Assembly: GCF_003669015.1 (NCBI RefSeq)
Contig: NZ_CP033069.1
Location: forward strand, 2,056,501-2,120,500
Direction of reading: 5' to 3'
Source of the DNA: Acidovorax sp. 1608163
GTDB taxonomy: Bacteria; Pseudomonadota; Gammaproteobacteria; Burkholderiales; Burkholderiaceae_C
Length of the DNA: 64,000 nucleotides
A program made the position numbers and the translations under genes. The notes under the pieces were generated by a model, which had not been told where the DNA came from, did no database searches, and saw only the letters and a list, made by a program, of their open reading frames with translations. Positions 55,994 to 63,622 of this stretch are shown here, piece after piece. Position 1 is the first letter of the stretch; each line of letters begins with the position of its first letter.

Positions 55994-58168
55994 TCAGAAC
56001 TTGGCCTGCAGCCCCACCGTCACGGTGCGCAGTGCCCCAGGCGTTACCCACACGCGGCTGTACGAGCTGGTGTAGTGCACCTTGTCGAACAGGTTGTCCA
56101 CGTCCAGCGTCAGGTTCACCGTGGGGCTCAGGCGCCAGTACGCCAGCAGCTTGGCCGTGGTGTAGCTGGGCAGGTCAAACGCGGCGGTGCCTGCATTGGC
56201 CTCGGCCTGCGTGCGGGCCTGGCCTAGGCGCTTGCCCATGTAGGTCACGCCACCGCCCAGGCCCCAGCGCTGGCCGTTGGCCAAAGCGTCTTCGTACACG
56301 GCCAGCACGCTGCCGTTCACCTTGGGCACGTTCAGCAGGCGCCCGCCCACCTCCAGCGTGTTGTCGCGGCTCACTTCCACGTCGTTGAAGACCAGGCTGG
56401 CGTTCAGGCGCCAGTGGGCACTCAGGCGGCCCGCCACGTCCAGCTCCAGCCCCCGGCTGCGCACCTCGCCTGCAGCGGCCGAGAAGCCCGCGTTCAGCGG
56501 GTCACTGGTCAACACGTTGCGCTTGGTGATGTCAAACAGCGCCGCCGTGGCGCCCAGGCGCTGGTCAGCGCTCTCCCACTTGGCGCCCAGTTCCAGGGCG
56601 CGGGCTTTTTCGGGGGTAAAGGCATTGCCTGCCGCATCGCTGCCCGTGTTGGGGCGGAAGGACTTGCCCGCGTTGGCATACACCGTAAAGCCCTGCGCGG
56701 GCAGCCAGCTCACGCCCAGGCGCGGCGACACGGCCGAGGGGGTTTGCACGGTGGTCGTCGTGTTCAGGCGGTTTTGCAGGCTCTGGTCGTAGTTGTCGGC
56801 CCGCAGCCCGGCCATCACGCGCCACTGCTCGCCCAGCTTCAGGGTGTCTTGCACATACAGCGCGGTGTTGCGCTGCTTCTCGCGGGTATCGGTGTTGCGG
56901 CCCGGCGTGGGCTGGGCCTGGCCGTACACGGGGTTGAAGATGTCGATGGCGTAGGGCGCGCTGGCGCTGGGGTTGGCGCGCAGCATCAGCGAATCCATGT
57001 GAAAGCGGTAGCTCTCCAGCCCCACCAGCACCTCTTGCTCCAGCCCGCCCGCACGCACGGTGCCCTGCAGCTCGGCCTGCAGCGCTACGTCGTCCGACTG
57101 AAAGTCGCGGTAACGGCGCTGGCGTCGCAGGGTGCGGTCATCGGCCTGCAAGGCGCTGGCCTCGGTCGAATAGCCCTTCAACCCCGTCTCGCGGTACGAC
57201 AAGCCCGTGCGGCTGCGCCAGTCGGCATTCCACTCGTGCGACAGCACCAGCTGGTGCGTCTGGTTGGTTACCGTCACATCGCCGTCGGCGGGCTCGCCCA
57301 AAAAGCGGCTCACAGGCACCGCGCCCAGTTGGTTGTTCACCGCCACCACACCCCGGTCTAGCGGCGTGGCGTGGCGCAGGTATTCCGAGGTGTATTCGAG
57401 CACCGTGTTGGGCGAGAGCTTCCAGGTAAAGGCCGGGGCCACCACCTGGCGCTGCGCGCTCACCTGGTCGCGAAAGCTGCCCTTGTCTTCCACCGCCACG
57501 TTCAGGCGGTAGGCCAGGTTGTCAGAGATGGGGCCCGTCGTGTCCAGCGCCGCCCGCCCCAGGCCGTGGCTGCCCGCGTAGGCCTCGACGGAATGCGCGG
57601 CCTTCCACAGCGGCTTTTTGCTCACGATGTTGAGCGTGCCGCCAGGCTCGCTGCTGCCATACAGCGCAGCGGCAGGGCCTTTCAAAAACTCGATGCGCTC
57701 CACGCCCGACAGGTCACGCGGCGCGTTAAAGCCCCGGTTGGACGAAAACCCGTTGAGCAGCGTCGCCATGCCCGTGTTCTCGTTGCCCGGCAGGCCGCGA
57801 ATGGCAATGTTGTCCCACAGCCCGCCAAAGTTGTTCTGGCGCGAGACACCGCCCACATAGTCCAGCACATCATCCAGCCGCGTAGCGCCCAGGTCGTCCA
57901 GCGTCTGGCGCGACATCACGCGCACCGACTGCGGCAGCTCGCGCAGCGGCAGGCTGGTCTTGGCCCCCTCGGCCTCGTCGGCGTAATAGGTGCCCAAGGC
58001 ACTGCGGCCCACCACATCTACGGCAGACAGGGTGGGTGGGGTGATGACATCGCCCTCAGCCGCCCAGGCGGCGGGAGCAGAGGCAACCAGGGCAGCCACT
58101 GCCAAAGCCGTCAGCGTGGGGCGCGGCAGAGGGGCGGAGCGAGAAAAAGAAACCAAAGAAGAACGCAT
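55994..58168 (-). CDS. TonB-dependent siderophore receptor
   Basis: 724 residues from the ATG at 58168. Signal peptide to about ASAPAAWAAE, a TonB-box-like LSAVDVVG, a plug with DVLDYVGGVSRQNNFGG and RIEFLKGPAAALYGSSEPGG, and a beta barrel ending in VTVGLQAKF with terminal Phe. Fits the FhuE/FpvA-like siderophore group without the STN signalling domain. It heads a minus-strand run with a peptide/nickel-type ABC transporter. Confidence 0.93.
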   Translation of the reverse strand: MRSSLVSFSRSAPLPRPTLTALAVAALVASAPAAWAAEGDVITPPTLSAVDVVGRSALGTYYADEAEGAKTSLPLRELPQSVRVMSRQTLDDLGATRLDDVLDYVGGVSRQNNFGGLWDNIAIRGLPGNENTGMATLLNGFSSNRGFNAPRDLSGVERIEFLKGPAAALYGSSEPGGTLNIVSKKPLWKAAHSVEAYAGSHGLGRAALDTTGPISDNLAYRLNVAVEDKGSFRDQVSAQRQVVAPAFTWKLSPNTVLEYTSEYLRHATPLDRGVVAVNNQLGAVPVSRFLGEPADGDVTVTNQTHQLVLSHEWNADWRSRTGLSYRETGLKGYSTEASALQADDRTLRRQRRYRDFQSDDVALQAELQGTVRAGGLEQEVLVGLESYRFHMDSLMLRANPSASAPYAIDIFNPVYGQAQPTPGRNTDTREKQRNTALYVQDTLKLGEQWRVMAGLRADNYDQSLQNRLNTTTTVQTPSAVSPRLGVSWLPAQGFTVYANAGKSFRPNTGSDAAGNAFTPEKARALELGAKWESADQRLGATAALFDITKRNVLTSDPLNAGFSAAAGEVRSRGLELDVAGRLSAHWRLNASLVFNDVEVSRDNTLEVGGRLLNVPKVNGSVLAVYEDALANGQRWGLGGGVTYMGKRLGQARTQAEANAGTAAFDLPSYTTAKLLAYWRLSPTVNLTLDVDNLFDKVHYTSSYSRVWVTPGALRTVTVGLQAKF

Positions 58169-58362
58169 GGCAAACCAGTCCAAAAGCAATGAATGCAAAA
58201 GCCAGAAGGCAGCGGGGCAGGGCACCCATCCGCAATGCGATGGGGCGCAAACAGCCTCACGCCCGCACACACCCCGGCGGGGTGAATGCATGGCTGCAAA
58301 AAAGGGGGGATGCGCCCAAGAACATGTTCAAAGGGCGCAAGCTGGCTGGGGCCTGAACCGTG

Positions 58363-58770
58363 TCAGGCCCGTTGGGCTGGCGGAGGGTCTCTGGCAGCAA
58401 ACGGCCAGCGCACCTGCTGGGCCGTGAAGGTGCCCACGCCTTGCGGCAGGGCCATACGGGGTTCTGTGGGCGGTGGCTGCGGCTTGGCCGCTGCATGGGC
58501 CAGCCCCGCATCCAGCGCATGCGTCAGGCACCAGGCGCAGGTGGCGTGGGTTTCTTCCTTGTCTTGCTCGCCGCTGGCTGCATCCAAGCGCGCTTCATCA
58601 GCTCCATCAGCCTGCACTCCACTGGCGGCTGCTGGGGCCACCTGCACGCTGCGCACCGCCTCGCGAATGTGCCGTGCCTCGTGCAGGGGCACACCTGCCA
58701 GGGCGTTGAACAACGCGGCCAGCAGAAGCAGAATGTGGAGGGGCAGGGCGGGGATGGTGCGGCGCAGCAT
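58363..58770 (-). CDS. DUF2946-like protein with CxxC motif
   Basis: 135 residues from the ATG at 58770. An N-terminal hydrophobic helix (MLRRTIPALPLHILLLLAAL), then an Ala-rich region and the motif HATCAWCLTHALDAG, typical of DUF2946 proteins found beside TonB receptors and copper genes. The stop is 194 bp upstream of the receptor start on the same strand. Perhaps a periplasmic metal-handling partner (inference). Confidence 0.65.
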   Translation of the reverse strand: MLRRTIPALPLHILLLLAALFNALAGVPLHEARHIREAVRSVQVAPAAASGVQADGADEARLDAASGEQDKEETHATCAWCLTHALDAGLAHAAAKPQPPPTEPRMALPQGVGTFTAQQVRWPFAARDPPPAQRA

Positions 58771-58776
58771 GAGGGG

Positions 58777-58795
58777 GTGCGAATCATACTCAAGT
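58777..58795. promoter_or_regulatory. Fur-box-like site upstream of the DUF2946/TonB module
   Basis: GTGCGAATCATACTCAAGT resembles the common Fur half-site pattern GAATCATTCTCA. It lies 7 bp before the first gene of a minus-strand run that encodes a siderophore-type receptor. Position this close to the start is consistent with repression. Confidence 0.5.
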
Positions 58796-58988
58796 GCGGC
58801 AGCTATTTGCTTTGATGCGCACACGTTGAAAAATGAGCGTGATCTTTCTCTATTTTGGTGTCAACGCACAAAAATCAGTAGGTATTTTCGTATATATGGG
58901 CGGTTGATAGCCCAGTTGCTGGCATGTGAGTGCTGATGCCGCTGAACCAAAGTCTCAAAAATAAAGACTTTGAAAGGGGGCCTCTAAC

Positions 58989-59135
58989 AGGCTGCTGAAA
59001 TACCAGTCTGCCGATGCCAACCGGAAAGCTCGACCTCATAAAAGGGCCTACAAGCGATTTTTTGAGGCACCCAGAGGTTACGCGACTATTTGGAACGCAG
59101 TTGTTGGAGTTGCCGGGAGGTATTGCAGCAGCCTA
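58989..59135. mobile_element. 147-bp inverted-repeat element inserted in an attC site
   Basis: AGGCTGCTGAAATACC (58989-59004) is the inverted complement, with one mismatch, of 59119-59134. It is flanked by CTAAC on both sides (58984-58988 and 59136-59140), which would be a 5-bp target duplication. Removing it restores CTCTAACGCCC at the end of the terminal attC. No ORF. Confidence 0.65.
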
Positions 59136-59251
59136 CTAACGCCCAAGGTAAGCGGCGCCGGAGCACCGAAGGTGCGCAGGGCACAAACACAGGCCATGAG
59201 AATGCCGAAGGCATGGCCTGTGTTGGCGTCCGCTTGACCGACCAGTTAGGC
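59134..59251. other. attC site A (array end, interrupted core)
   Basis: Read on the minus strand: R'' core GCCTAAC (59245-59251), inner arm GGTCAAGCGGAC, a long stem-loop region, inner arm GCCGCTTACC, then GTTAG at the far end, where a 147-bp element has cut the R' core. About 118 bp. The HNH gene stop TAA (59246-59248) lies in the R'' core, as is typical of integron cassettes. Confidence 0.75.
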
Positions 59252-59887
59252 CTGTGACCGGCATTTGATCTCTGCCTTCAATTTTTCGATTGAAATTGCA
59301 GGTGAGGCTCTGTGAACCATTGCGTGGCAGTTTGCGCAGAGCGGAATTAAGTCTTTGATGGGATCTACGACGTAGCTGTTCTTGATTTCAGCCAGCGGTT
59401 TGACGTGATGAACATGAATGAATGCCTTACCCAGCTCGCCATACTTTTCTTCAAAGCTGAAGCCACAGCATTGGCACTTGTAGCCGTAGTGTTCAACACA
59501 CTTATTCCTTGCATCTGCACTGCGTTCGTATGCATTGACCGCGATCGATCTGGTTGCGCCTTCGACATACTGTTTTGCATCAGGCACCTCTTCCGCCGCC
59601 GTGAACTCTCTCTTACCCGATCCGTTTGCGTGTCGATATAGGCCATGCCCAACGCGGATGAACTTGGGTTCCTTTTTGCTCAAATCGAAGCCTTCTGCCT
59701 GTGGGCAGTAGTCTTCCATCTTGCGCTGGATTGTTTGCCGGAAGGACTTCTCATGCTGATAGTTGTCAGGAATGGATTCTCCGCAGTGGACCTTAAGCAC
59801 TTGGTCTTGGATAGCCTTCGCTTTTGCTTCTCCTCCCAAGGCAAACAAGGCTTGCTCAATGTCGTCTATGTTTACTGTGTACTTCAT
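59246..59887 (-). CDS. HNH endonuclease, integron cassette gene
   Basis: 213 residues. N-terminal domain (residues 1-87) is helical, starting MKYTVNIDDIEQALFALGGE and ending FIRVGHGLYRHA, similar to the HARE/Mrr-N-like domains of restriction systems. C-terminal HNH motif: KCQCCGF (C140, C141), FIHVHHVKPL (H158, H160, H161), then LIPLCANCHAMVH with C184, N186, C187, H188. Likely a nuclease acting on modified or foreign DNA (inference). The stop codon lies in attC A. Confidence 0.85.
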   Translation of the reverse strand: MKYTVNIDDIEQALFALGGEAKAKAIQDQVLKVHCGESIPDNYQHEKSFRQTIQRKMEDYCPQAEGFDLSKKEPKFIRVGHGLYRHANGSGKREFTAAEEVPDAKQYVEGATRSIAVNAYERSADARNKCVEHYGYKCQCCGFSFEEKYGELGKAFIHVHHVKPLAEIKNSYVVDPIKDLIPLCANCHAMVHRASPAISIEKLKAEIKCRSQA

Positions 59888-59899
59888 AAGCGCGAGTGG

Positions 59900-59968
59900 G
59901 CTTAACGTTTGAATTCACTGGACTGGCACGGCTTGCCGCGACAGGTCCAGTGGAATGATTGGTTGGGC
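59900..59968. other. attC site B
   Basis: GCTTAAC (59900-59906) and GTTGGGC (59962-59968) match the core consensus exactly, 69 bp. Inner arms TTCACTGGACTGGCACGGC and GCCGCGACAGGTCCAGTGGA pair closely. It lies between the HNH cassette and the 411-residue gene, whose stop is 2 bp away. Confidence 0.9.
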
Positions 59969-59969
59969 C

Positions 59970-61205
59970 TCACTTGGGAGGGCCAGACGACGTTTCGGCG
60001 GATGGTCTGTCTACCTTTACTTGCATACGAAGTGTTGGCAGGCCCTCAACATTAACCGCAAGGTTGTACGTTCCAGGGGTAACATCGAAAATTACCGGGG
60101 GCTTGCCTGAAACTTCTTTCGGTTGCCCTGCCTGATCTGTCAAGCTGACAACGGCAGAGACATCTTTGGCAATATTGCGGAACGAAGGCTGCTCTGGTTG
60201 AAGATACCAGTCAACTTCAAGGCGTTTTCCAATCCACGCAGAATTTACGCCCTCTTGCTTGGGGCTGACGAGAATTAGCTTCTGCTCGGGCCAGATAGCC
60301 TTCTTAAGGCTAACCATACTCGTGACTGAAAAGGCCGTTATGAGGGCAGTAGCGATTGGCACCCCCAACTTCATCCATTTACTCTCGTCCTTCTCCGACG
60401 GAACAGAACCTGTGAAAAAATCCCCGGTATCCATAGCCTTTACTTGCTTAAGTTTGAGGGTGCTTGGCCATGCGTCAATCAATGGATCAACTTTCTCAGG
60501 AGGGATTGATGTACGAATTCGAAGTTTCTTGTGATCGGTAGGAGAGCTAATTCCTACGGTGATGCTTCGAGCGCGAAGTTGTACAGAGACTTCTCCAAAG
60601 GTAGAGGCGCGGCGGTTTAGGTACTCGTAAAACGACTCCAAAGTGAAGAAGGGGGTAAGCCGCTCAATTTCCCCATCGAAGGATTTTACGAATGCATTCT
60701 CAAGGTATGGATTCGGTCCAATGGCCTTGGCTATGGCTTCCACGCCAATTCCAAAGTCCTTAGGGCTCCATTGACCGACCTCAAATTCAATCGAACTCTT
60801 GCGATACTTGTATGGGTGCGGCTTACTCGGAACCAACTTGAAATTTTTCTGCAAAGCTGCCACTGCTTGCGAAGCCGGCAGTTCCGGCGTTTCGTCGATT
60901 CGGATTCTGAGATAGTGATGTTGGTGATGGAGCAAAGACTGCCGTACTTTTCCCGCATATTGGGTGATTACGCTCTCTTCAATATTCGGCCATTCGCTCG
61001 TGATGAACACTCTTGCTTCAGCGCTAGTGTAGAAGATTGTCCTCCGTGTTGAGGCAGCGGGGCACATCCAGACTTCGATTCGAACCTTTTCTGCATTGTT
61101 GGCAAAGCTTTCAATCTGGTTGATATAGCGTTCGAACCAATCGAGATCGATATGATCCTCAACGTCATACCAGTACTCAATCTCACTTGGTAGCTCCTGC
61201 GGCAT
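59970..61205 (-). CDS. unknown 411-residue membrane-anchored protein, integron cassette gene
   Basis: No family recognised. Residues 1-275 form a soluble acidic N-terminal region (EIEYWYDVEDHIDLDWFERY). One membrane helix is seen at about 279-300 (LGVPIATALITAFSVTSMVS). Residues 307-411 look beta-rich, with VSLTDQAGQPKEVSGKPPVI and VTPGTYNLAVNVEGLP, and end Pro/Ser-rich. GC is lower than the chromosome around it. Cassette position (attC on both sides) argues for transfer. The long cytoplasmic sensor-like part and membrane anchor invite a defence or toxin hypothesis, but no motif supports it directly. Confidence 0.85.
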   Translation of the reverse strand: MPQELPSEIEYWYDVEDHIDLDWFERYINQIESFANNAEKVRIEVWMCPAASTRRTIFYTSAEARVFITSEWPNIEESVITQYAGKVRQSLLHHQHHYLRIRIDETPELPASQAVAALQKNFKLVPSKPHPYKYRKSSIEFEVGQWSPKDFGIGVEAIAKAIGPNPYLENAFVKSFDGEIERLTPFFTLESFYEYLNRRASTFGEVSVQLRARSITVGISSPTDHKKLRIRTSIPPEKVDPLIDAWPSTLKLKQVKAMDTGDFFTGSVPSEKDESKWMKLGVPIATALITAFSVTSMVSLKKAIWPEQKLILVSPKQEGVNSAWIGKRLEVDWYLQPEQPSFRNIAKDVSAVVSLTDQAGQPKEVSGKPPVIFDVTPGTYNLAVNVEGLPTLRMQVKVDRPSAETSSGPPK

Positions 61206-61241
61206 TATCTAGTCCTGTGCAATGGTTGTGTGATTTTTGAT

Positions 61242-61298
61242 GTCCAACGTTTAATGTAAGCGGCTACGGAGGCCGCAGGCTGGGGGGAAGGGTTAGGC
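61242..61298. other. attC site C
   Basis: GTCCAAC (61242-61248) and GTTAGGC (61292-61298) match the core consensus exactly, 57 bp apart in total. Inner arms GTAAGCGGCTACGG and GCCGCAGGCTGGGG. It separates the 411-residue gene from the broken cassette gene. Confidence 0.85.
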
Positions 61299-61334
61299 CG
61301 GGTCAGAGGTAGCACTATTTTTACCAATTTTGAT

Positions 61335-61669
61335 TCACTTTGGATCAATGCTTGCGGAGATAACGCCAAACTTGTTGTAGCGAATGGCGCATGCAACTTC
61401 TCCCATTGTGGAGGACGCAGGAATAAATGTAATCCACGATTTGTCCGCTCGTTCTTCGATGTCATGCTCAATCCAGTGCCGCTGAAAACCATATTTTCCG
61501 CTAGGCTGGGCAGTGATGAAACTGCAGTTCCCTTATGGATTCCACTGCAAAATCTCTCTAGTTGCCTTATTTTCCGCTAATTCCAGGTAATAAAAACAAT
61601 AAACAGGGTGGCAAGTGCAATAACTATTTGAGCAATGTCACAAATTAACCGAAGAAAAAATGCCAGCAT
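61335..61669 (-). pseudogene. broken small membrane protein gene, integron cassette
   Basis: ATG at 61669, 6 bp from the core of attC D, begins [20 protein letters not shown], a membrane helix. At about 61580 the frame is lost; a shifted frame continues [18 protein letters not shown], then a TAA, then the same frame reads GNCSFITAQPSGKYGFQR, then WITFIPASSTMGEVACAIRY and ends SIDPK at 61335. The parts together look like one protein of about 110 residues with one frameshift and one nonsense change. The frameshift is not in a C/G run. Function unknown. Confidence 0.55.
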
Positions 61670-61674
61670 ATGCG

Positions 61675-61734
61675 GCCTAACGGACAAGATAAGCGGACCG
61701 CAGAATGCGGGTCCGCTTGAGCGCAGCGTTAGAC
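61675..61734. other. attC site D
   Basis: GCCTAAC (61675-61681) and GTTAGAC (61728-61734) match the consensus exactly, 60 bp. Inner arms GATAAGCGGACCGCA and TGCGGGTCCGCTTGAG pair well. On the minus strand it reads GTCTAACGCTGCGCTCAAGC at one end, a typical attC layout. Confidence 0.92.
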
Positions 61735-61992
61735 CCGAAGGCCAAAAGGAAAATCCCTGAATTGGAGACGGGCGCGGCCCACGCAAAAGCGCTGGGCCAC
61801 CGAAGCGGCGCGGCGCTACAAAAAAATAGCTGATAGCGCTTGCTGCACAAGCGCCAGAGGCCAAAAAGGCTTGAAACCGACGAGGCGAACGCAGGCGAAG
61901 CCCAGCAGAGCGCCAAAGCCCCAAAGGAGAAACCTTTGAGAAGGGCAAAACGCTGGAGTTAATGGCGGCCTGCATAAAGCGGAGTGTGAAGG
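61735..61992. other. ORF-less integron cassette carrying a dispersed repeat
   Basis: The cassette between attC D and attC E holds no gene that ends at its own attC; open frames pass through the attC and look like translated repeat. Copy 10 of the dispersed two-arm repeat is at 61820-61868 (AAAAAATAGCTGATAGCGCT, TGCTGCACAAGCGCCAGAGG). Confidence 0.6.
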
Positions 61993-62070
61993 GACTAACG
62001 TAGAGCTAAGGGGCGCGCCGAAGGCGCGTCCCAGCGACCAGAGGGAGCGAACTTGAGCGCAGGGTTAGAC
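61993..62070. other. attC site E
   Basis: GTTAGAC (62064-62070) is exact; the other core GACTAAC (61993-61999) matches six of seven positions. 78 bp. Minus-strand read begins GTCTAACCCTGCGCTCAAG, the same as attC D. The stop codon of the gene at 62065 is TAA at 62065-62067, in the R'' core. Confidence 0.85.
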
Positions 62071-62418
62071 ATCGTTCTTTTGCCCTAGCAATAAGCTCCG
62101 AAGCGCGCCGGCAACTGCAATTATTACCCCGCAACCTGCGGCGAATAAATCCAAAATCACGTGGCTGCTCGCCAGACCGTAAAACAGTGCGTCTACCAAG
62201 CCTAAGAATGCAGCAGCTGTAATAGCGACTACAACGAACATAAGCCACCCCGAAGGCGTCTGTGGTGCTTTTTGATGCAGCCAACTGAACACTGCGCCTG
62301 CCGCCAATGCGAGAAATACAAAAGGCCATATTACTAGAGGAACGTGCTGAGGAGGTACAAGCCAGGCGAACATTGCGGCGCAGGTGCCGATGAATGTGAG
62401 TGCAGCGAGCGATGGCAT
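62065..62418 (-). CDS. small four-helix membrane protein, integron cassette gene
   Basis: 117 residues from the ATG at 62418 (a GTG at 62421 is possible). Four hydrophobic segments: LAALTFIGTCAAMFAWLV, VIWPFVFLALAAGAVFSW, WLMFVVVAITAAAFLGLVDA and ILDLFAAGCGVIIAVAGAL. Charged residues are few and sit in the loops and the tail GQKNDV. No family recognised. Starts 6 bp after the core site at 62425 and its stop lies in attC E. Confidence 0.7.
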   Translation of the reverse strand: MPSLAALTFIGTCAAMFAWLVPPQHVPLVIWPFVFLALAAGAVFSWLHQKAPQTPSGWLMFVVVAITAAAFLGLVDALFYGLASSHVILDLFAAGCGVIIAVAGALRSLLLGQKNDV

Positions 62419-62424
62419 CACGAT

Positions 62425-62431
62425 GTCTAAC
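62425..62431. other. unpaired core site at the upstream end of the array
   Basis: GTCTAAC on the plus strand, GTTAGAC on the minus strand, an exact R' core with no partner within 200 bp. It could be the end of an attI or the remnant of a further attC. No integrase gene lies in the following 1.6 kb. Confidence 0.6.
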
Positions 62432-62618
62432 TAGAAATGGACGACACCACAAAATCGGTCGTGGGTCTGATAAAAAATTCAGCCATGGTTTCGCCCAGCC
62501 AAATCATTCCGCCCCCCGATTAGGCAAACCTAAAAAATCGCGGATGAAAAGCACACGGGCGCTGTAACGATATGCCACAGCGCCCGCTCTTGCCCTCAAA
62601 GAGCCGCAGCCCTATCCA

Positions 62619-63504
62619 TCAAAATTTTTTCTGCACCATCTTAATAATGCTGGAAAAATCCAGCCCCCCATGCCCCGCCAGGCTGTGCACCGCATACAAA
62701 TTGCGCGCCATGCCCCCAGTGGCGTAGCAGCCTTCACCGCCATCGCGTTCTCCTGCGCCAGGCCTAAATCCTTGAGCATCAAGTCCGTACCAAACCCCCC
62801 GCATAGCCCTTGCTGGCGGGCGCGGTTTCCATCACGCCGGGGTAGGGGTTGTACTTCTCCAGCGCCCAGTTGCCGCCCGAGCTGCGGCGCATGATTTCGC
62901 TCAGCACCTTGGGGTCCAGGCCGTTGGCTACGCCCAGGGCAATGGCTTCGCTGGTGCCTGCCATCAAGATGCCCAGCAGCATGTTGTTGCAGATCTTGGC
63001 CGTTTGGCCTGCGCCCACGCTGCCTGCGTGGAAGATGTTGGCGCCCATTTTTTCTAGGATGGGGCGGGCGCGTTCCAGGTCGGCGGTGTCGCCACCCACC
63101 ATGAAGGTGAGGGTGCCTGCAATGGCGCCGCCGGTGCCGCCGGACACGGGCGCGTCGATAAAGGCCACGCCCTTGGCTTTGGCGGCTTCGGCCACTTTGC
63201 GAGAGGTGGCGGCTGCGATGGTGGAGCAGTCAATCACCAGCGTGCCTGCAGGCAGCTGGGCCAGTAGGTCGCCCGCGCCCAAAAAGAGGCCTTCCACATG
63301 CTGGCTGGCGGGCAGCATGCTGATGACGACTTCGGTCCCCTGCACAGCGGCTTTGGCGTCGGTGGCGATGGGCACGCCGTCTGCGGCCAGTTTGTCGCGG
63401 GCGGGTTGGGACAGGTCAAACGCGCGCACCTCGTGGCCTGCCTTGTGCAGGTTGTGTGCCATGGGTCCGCCCATGTTGCCGAGGCCGATGAATGCGATTT
63501 TCAT
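62619..63504 (-). pseudogene. mmsB: 3-hydroxyisobutyrate dehydrogenase with two one-base frameshifts
   Basis: NAD-binding start MKIAFIGLGNMGGPMAHNLH; substrate motif DAPVSGGTGGAIAGTLTFM; catalytic Lys in GQTAKICNNMLLG; KGYAGG. At 62795-62800 six Gs should be seven to continue FGTDLMLKDLGLAQENAMAV, and at the C5 run near 62713-62717 one base is missing before GMARNLYAVHSLAGHGGLDF, ending SSIIKMVQKKF. Restored length is about 296 residues, the family norm. It oxidises 3-hydroxyisobutyrate in valine breakdown. Two lost bases in C/G runs suggest assembly error. Confidence 0.85.
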
Positions 63505-63548
63505 GGTGTGTGTCTCCTTGGTGTTGTCGCGGTAATGAATGGGTTTGG

Positions 63549-63602
63549 TATCAAATTGATAGCTGCTAGCGCTTATTTATCAAGCCCTAGCGGCCAAAAG
63601 GC
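63549..63602. repeat. dispersed two-arm intergenic repeat, copy 11
   Basis: TATCAAATTGATAGCTGCTA followed by GCGCTTATTTATCAAGCCCT and AGCGGCC. It lies between mmsB and the DUF488 gene. Confidence 0.75.
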
Positions 63603-63622
63603 TTTAAATTGAGACGTGATGT

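Noticed and set aside
61677..61975. Two overlapping minus-strand frames of 79 and 132 residues in the integron array
   Set aside because: They read through the dispersed repeat and attC D, and neither ends at an attC. Only the last 30 residues of the longer frame look like a real membrane peptide.
59134..62070. Transposon ends or rho-independent terminators instead of attC sites
   Set aside because: The five sites share GTTRRRY/RYYYAAC cores with different inner sequence and no T-runs, they flank single genes, and stop codons fall in the cores. That pattern is specific to integron cassettes.
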